A stretch of 64,000 nt of DNA from Pseudomonas helvetica (GTDB lineage: Bacteria; Pseudomonadota; Gammaproteobacteria; Pseudomonadales; Pseudomonadaceae): NCBI RefSeq assembly GCF_039908645.1, contig NZ_CP150917.1:2987501-3051500 (forward strand), in the 5' to 3' direction. The position numbers were made by a program, and so were the translations under genes. The notes under the pieces were generated by a model, which saw only the letters and a program-made list of their open reading frames with translations, was not told the origin of the DNA and made no database searches. Shown in pieces: positions 61,214-64,000 of the stretch. Within the stretch, counting starts at the first letter, position 1. Each line of letters opens with the position of its first letter.

Positions 61214-63598
61214 ATGACATCCATGAGCAGTCATCATCAGGACAAGGCGACGTTTCTCGAGCGCCTGATTTTCAACAACCGTCCGGCAGTGATCGTTATC
61301 TGCCTGTTGGTCAGCATTTTCCTGTTCTGGCAGGCGACGCTGATCCGGCCGTCTACCAGCTTCGAAAAAATGATCCCGCTCAAGCATCCGTTCATCGAGA
61401 AGATGCTTGAACACCGCAATGACCTGGCCAACCTTGGCAATACCGTGCGTATTTCCGTGGAAGCCACCGATGGCGACATCTTCTCCAGGGAGTACATGGA
61501 GACCCTGCGCCAGATCAACGACGAGGTGTTCTACATCTCCGGTGTCGACCGTTCCGGCCTGAAGTCGCTGTGGAGTCCGAGCGTGCGCTGGACCGAAGTG
61601 ACCGAGGAGGGTTTTGCAGGCGGTGAAGTCATCCCGCAGAGCTACAACGGCTCCGCCGACAGCCTCGATCAGTTGCGCAACAACGTGCTCAAATCCGGTC
61701 AGGTAGGTCGGTTGGTGGCCAACGATTTCAAGTCGAGCATCGTTGATATCCCGCTGCTGGAGTCCTACCCGGACCCGCAGGACCAGGGCAAGTTGCTGGC
61801 GCTGGACTACCAGAAGTTCTCCCACGAACTTGAAGACAAGATCCGCGACAAGTTCGAAAAACAGAACCCCAACGTACAGATTCACATCGTCGGTTTTGCC
61901 AAGAAGGTCGGTGACCTGATTGATGGCCTGATCATGGTGGTCATGTTCTTCGGCGTGGCGTTCGTCATCACCCTGATCCTGTTGCTGTGGTTCACCAACT
62001 GCCTGCGCAGCACTGTGGCAGTGTTGAGCACTACCTTGGTGGCGGTGGTCTGGCAACTCGGGTTGATGCACGCGTTCGGCTTTGGTCTGGACCCGTACTC
62101 GATGCTGGTGCCGTTCCTGATCTTCGCCATTGGTATTTCCCACGGTGTACAGAAGATCAACGGGATTGCCTTGCAGTCCAGCGATGCGGACAACGCCTTG
62201 ACTGCTGCCCGGCGCACGTTCCGTCAGCTGTTTCTGCCGGGGATGATTGCGATCCTCGCGGATGCGGTGGGCTTCATTACCTTGCTGATCATCGATATCG
62301 GGGTGATTCGTGAACTGGCCATCGGCGCGTCCATTGGCGTGGCGGTGATCGTGTTCACCAACCTGATCCTGCTACCGGTAGCGATATCCTACGTCGGCAT
62401 CAGCAAGCGCGCCGTCGAGCGCAGCAAGAAAGATGCAATCCGCGAGCATAGGTTCTGGCGTCTGCTGTCGAATTTTGCCAGCTCGAAAGTCGCCCCGGTT
62501 TCTATTCTCCTGGCGCTGATCGCCTTCGGTGGCGGCCTCTGGTACAGCCAGAACCTGAAAATCGGCGACCTCGACCAAGGTGCGCCAGAGCTGCGTCCGG
62601 ACTCGCGCTACAACCAGGACAACAATTTCATCATCAAGAACTACTCCACCAGCTCCGATGTGCTGGTAGTGATGGTCAAGACCAAGGCGGAAGGCTGTTC
62701 GCGTTACGAAGCCATGGCGCCGATCGATGAACTGATGTGGAAGATGCAGAACACCGAGGGCGTGCAGTCGGCGATTTCCCTGGTGACCGTCTCCAAGCAG
62801 ATGATCAAGGGCATGAACGAGGGCAACCTGAAGTGGGAAACCCTGTCGCGTAACCCGGATGTGCTGAACAACTCCATCGCCCGCGCCGACGGCCTGTACA
62901 ACAACAGCTGCTCGTTGGCGCCGGTGCTGGTGTTCCTCAACGACCACAAGGCCGAAACCCTCGACCGTGCAGTGCATGCGGTGCAGGACTTCGCCAAGGA
63001 GAACAACAAGGACGGTCTGGAGTTCATCCTGGCTGCCGGGAACGCCGGGATCGAAGCGGCCACCAACGAGGTGATCAAGGAATCGGAACTGACCATCCTG
63101 GTGCTGGTGTACATCTGTGTGGCGACCATGTGCATGATCACCTTCCGTTCCTGGGCGGCGACCTTGTGCATCGTGTTGCCGCTGGTGCTGACCTCGGTGC
63201 TCGGCAACGCGCTGATGGCGTTCATGGGCATCGGCGTGAAAGTCGCGACCTTGCCGGTGGTGGCGCTCGGGGTAGGGATTGGCGTGGACTACGGCATCTA
63301 CATTTACAGCCGCCTCGAAAGCTTCCTGCGTGCTGGCTTGCCGCTGCAAGAGGCGTACTACCAGACGCTGAAGTCCACCGGTAAAGCGGTGCTGTTCACC
63401 GGTCTGTGCCTGGCCATTGGCGTGTGCACCTGGATCTTCTCGGCGATCAAGTTCCAGGCCGACATGGGCCTGATGCTGACCTTCATGCTGCTCTGGAACA
63501 TGTTCGGTGCACTGTGGCTGTTGCCGGCCCTGGCGCGTTTCCTGATCAAGCCTGAGAAGCTCGCGGGACAGAAGGGCAACTCGTTGTTCGCTCACTGA
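61214..63598 (+). CDS. RND/MMPL-type membrane transporter
   Basis: A 794-residue inner-membrane protein in two similar halves, each with one N-terminal helix, a large periplasmic domain and a block of five helices (first block about 235-395, second about 620-780). Signatures include GISHGVQKINGIALQS in the first half and VVALGVGIGVDYGIYIYSRL in the second. This is the MMPL/HpnN-like branch of RND permeases, linked in other bacteria to export of lipids or hydrophobic compounds. GAAGGCGGAG stands before the ATG, 15 bases after the propeller gene. Confidence 0.9.
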   Translation: MTSMSSHHQDKATFLERLIFNNRPAVIVICLLVSIFLFWQATLIRPSTSFEKMIPLKHPFIEKMLEHRNDLANLGNTVRISVEATDGDIFSREYMETLRQINDEVFYISGVDRSGLKSLWSPSVRWTEVTEEGFAGGEVIPQSYNGSADSLDQLRNNVLKSGQVGRLVANDFKSSIVDIPLLESYPDPQDQGKLLALDYQKFSHELEDKIRDKFEKQNPNVQIHIVGFAKKVGDLIDGLIMVVMFFGVAFVITLILLLWFTNCLRSTVAVLSTTLVAVVWQLGLMHAFGFGLDPYSMLVPFLIFAIGISHGVQKINGIALQSSDADNALTAARRTFRQLFLPGMIAILADAVGFITLLIIDIGVIRELAIGASIGVAVIVFTNLILLPVAISYVGISKRAVERSKKDAIREHRFWRLLSNFASSKVAPVSILLALIAFGGGLWYSQNLKIGDLDQGAPELRPDSRYNQDNNFIIKNYSTSSDVLVVMVKTKAEGCSRYEAMAPIDELMWKMQNTEGVQSAISLVTVSKQMIKGMNEGNLKWETLSRNPDVLNNSIARADGLYNNSCSLAPVLVFLNDHKAETLDRAVHAVQDFAKENNKDGLEFILAAGNAGIEAATNEVIKESELTILVLVYICVATMCMITFRSWAATLCIVLPLVLTSVLGNALMAFMGIGVKVATLPVVALGVGIGVDYGIYIYSRLESFLRAGLPLQEAYYQTLKSTGKAVLFTGLCLAIGVCTWIFSAIKFQADMGLMLTFMLLWNMFGALWLLPALARFLIKPEKLAGQKGNSLFAH

Positions 63599-63616
63599 TC
63601 GAGGTTGAAAATAACA

Positions 63617-63642
63617 AAGCCGCAACCTTCGGGCTGCGGCTT
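63617..63642 (+). terminator. Intrinsic terminator of the RND operon
   Basis: AAGCCGCA (63617-63624) pairs with TGCGGCTT (63635-63642) around a C/T/G-rich loop, followed by TTTTATTT. It lies 19 bases after the transporter stop and has the full shape of a factor-independent terminator, the clearest one in the window. Confidence 0.92.
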
Positions 63643-63669
63643 TTTTATTTCTCGGATTTCACACCGCCC

Positions 63670-63700
63670 CCTGTGTGCGAGCCTGCTCGCTCCCACAGGG
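63670..63700. repeat. REP-like hairpin
   Basis: CCTGTGTGCGAGCCTGCTCG and the following CTCCCACAGG fold on themselves (CCTGTG with CACAGG, inner GCGAGC with GCTCGC). It belongs to the short REP family seen elsewhere in the window and lies between the terminator and the last gene. Confidence 0.6.
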
Positions 63701-63754
63701 TTTGCGGTAACAATGCGCTATCATTGCTGTTTTCCCCTGAAAGACATGATTGCC

Positions 63755-64000
63755 ATGACTGCCGAAACCCTTCTCAACGCCCTCGAACACTGCACCATGG
63801 TCGAAATCGACGGCTTTCACGCCTTCGAATTCGCTCTCGACGAAGACGACAATCTGCACATCGAATGCATGGATGGCCGAGCGGCCAAGCACTGGGAGTT
63901 CAGCCCGGCTCAGGTTAAGGCTGCGACCTTCGATCAAGACCTGCAGAGTTGGCTGATCATCGGTGATTCCGGCGAGCATCGTCTGGTCTGCCTGGACGCG
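63755..64000 (+). CDS. Small conserved protein (DUF5629-like), cut by window end
   Basis: The first 82 codons of a small acidic protein: MTAETLLNALEHCTMVEIDG, FHAFEFALDEDDNLHIECMD, AAKHWEFSPAQVKAA, then LIIGDSGEHRLVCLD at the edge. I recall similar proteins in pseudomonads as DUF5629; no function is known. ATG 63755 is preferred, with an in-frame ATG at 63746 as alternative. It has its own position after a terminator, so it is a separate transcript. Confidence 0.65.
   Translation, partial: MTAETLLNALEHCTMVEIDGFHAFEFALDEDDNLHIECMDGRAAKHWEFSPAQVKAATFDQDLQSWLIIGDSGEHRLVCLDA

Overview
The window is about 64 kb of high-GC chromosome that fits a fluorescent-group Pseudomonas. Three things support this: runs of genes that, from memory, match the P. 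aeruginosa neighbourhoods fabI-yej/npp-mltD-gloB-rnhA-dnaQ-ldcA and DUF1853-nadK-rhomboid-yeaC-pepN; Pseudomonas-type REP pairs (core around GTGGCGAGGGAGCTTGCTCC); and A-rich Hfq/Crc-type motifs. I found no tRNA, rRNA, CRISPR array, integrase or transposase. No wholly new system stands out; most of the window is metabolic, transport and housekeeping genes.

Layout. 1-4 kb: a LysR regulator (cut by the window edge) diverges from a GltP-type Glu/Asp symporter coupled to an unusual double-domain Asp/Glu racemase. 4-9 kb: two tandem DUF2388 genes, a SleB-type wall hydrolase, a PhyH-type dioxygenase, a broken hotdog thioesterase, a LacI regulator, a small cytochrome c and an unknown secreted protein. 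9-16.5 kb: a membrane protein of unknown role, the enoyl-ACP reductase fabV, a SufR-like regulator with a secreted four-helix protein, a cupin, a small lipoprotein, a 94-residue basic protein, a LysE exporter with an AraC regulator, and a VOC protein. 16.8-20 kb: a periplasmic molybdenum hydroxylase operon (2Fe-2S subunit, Tat-exported large subunit, diheme cytochrome c). 20-34 kb: a VOC protein and LysR regulator, then fabI, a five-gene Yej/Npp peptide ABC transporter with two binding proteins, mltD, gloB, a methyltransferase and rnhA.

34-43 kb: a complete benzoate-to-3-oxoadipate-enol-lactone block, catR<>catBCA-benR-benABCD, sits between rnhA and dnaQ, which I recall as adjacent in P. aeruginosa. 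Its control signals are readable: an ATAC-N7-GTAT site between catR and catB, and ahead of benA two TGCA-N6-GGATA half-sites 21 bp apart, placed against a -35/-10 pair as in the XylS-activated Pm promoter. An A-rich Hfq/Crc-like motif lies next to the benA ribosome site. BenABC and BenD convert benzoate to catechol; CatA, CatB and CatC take catechol to the enol-lactone; the pcaD/pcaIJF steps are not here.

43-52 kb: ldcA, a GNAT acetyltransferase overlapping a convergent LysR gene, a small conserved protein, an FMN reductase, a DUF2855 protein and a minimal arsRB operon. 52-59.5 kb: DUF1853, then a tightly coupled run nadK, phosphoesterase, rhomboid protease, yeaC (DUF1315), DUF2797 and pepN. 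59.5-60.1 kb: about 690 bp without a gene, holding repeat-like sequence. 60-63.6 kb: a YCF48-type beta-propeller protein and an RND/MMPL transporter, preceded by a strong Hfq/Crc-like motif, followed by a terminator and the start of a small conserved gene cut by the window end.
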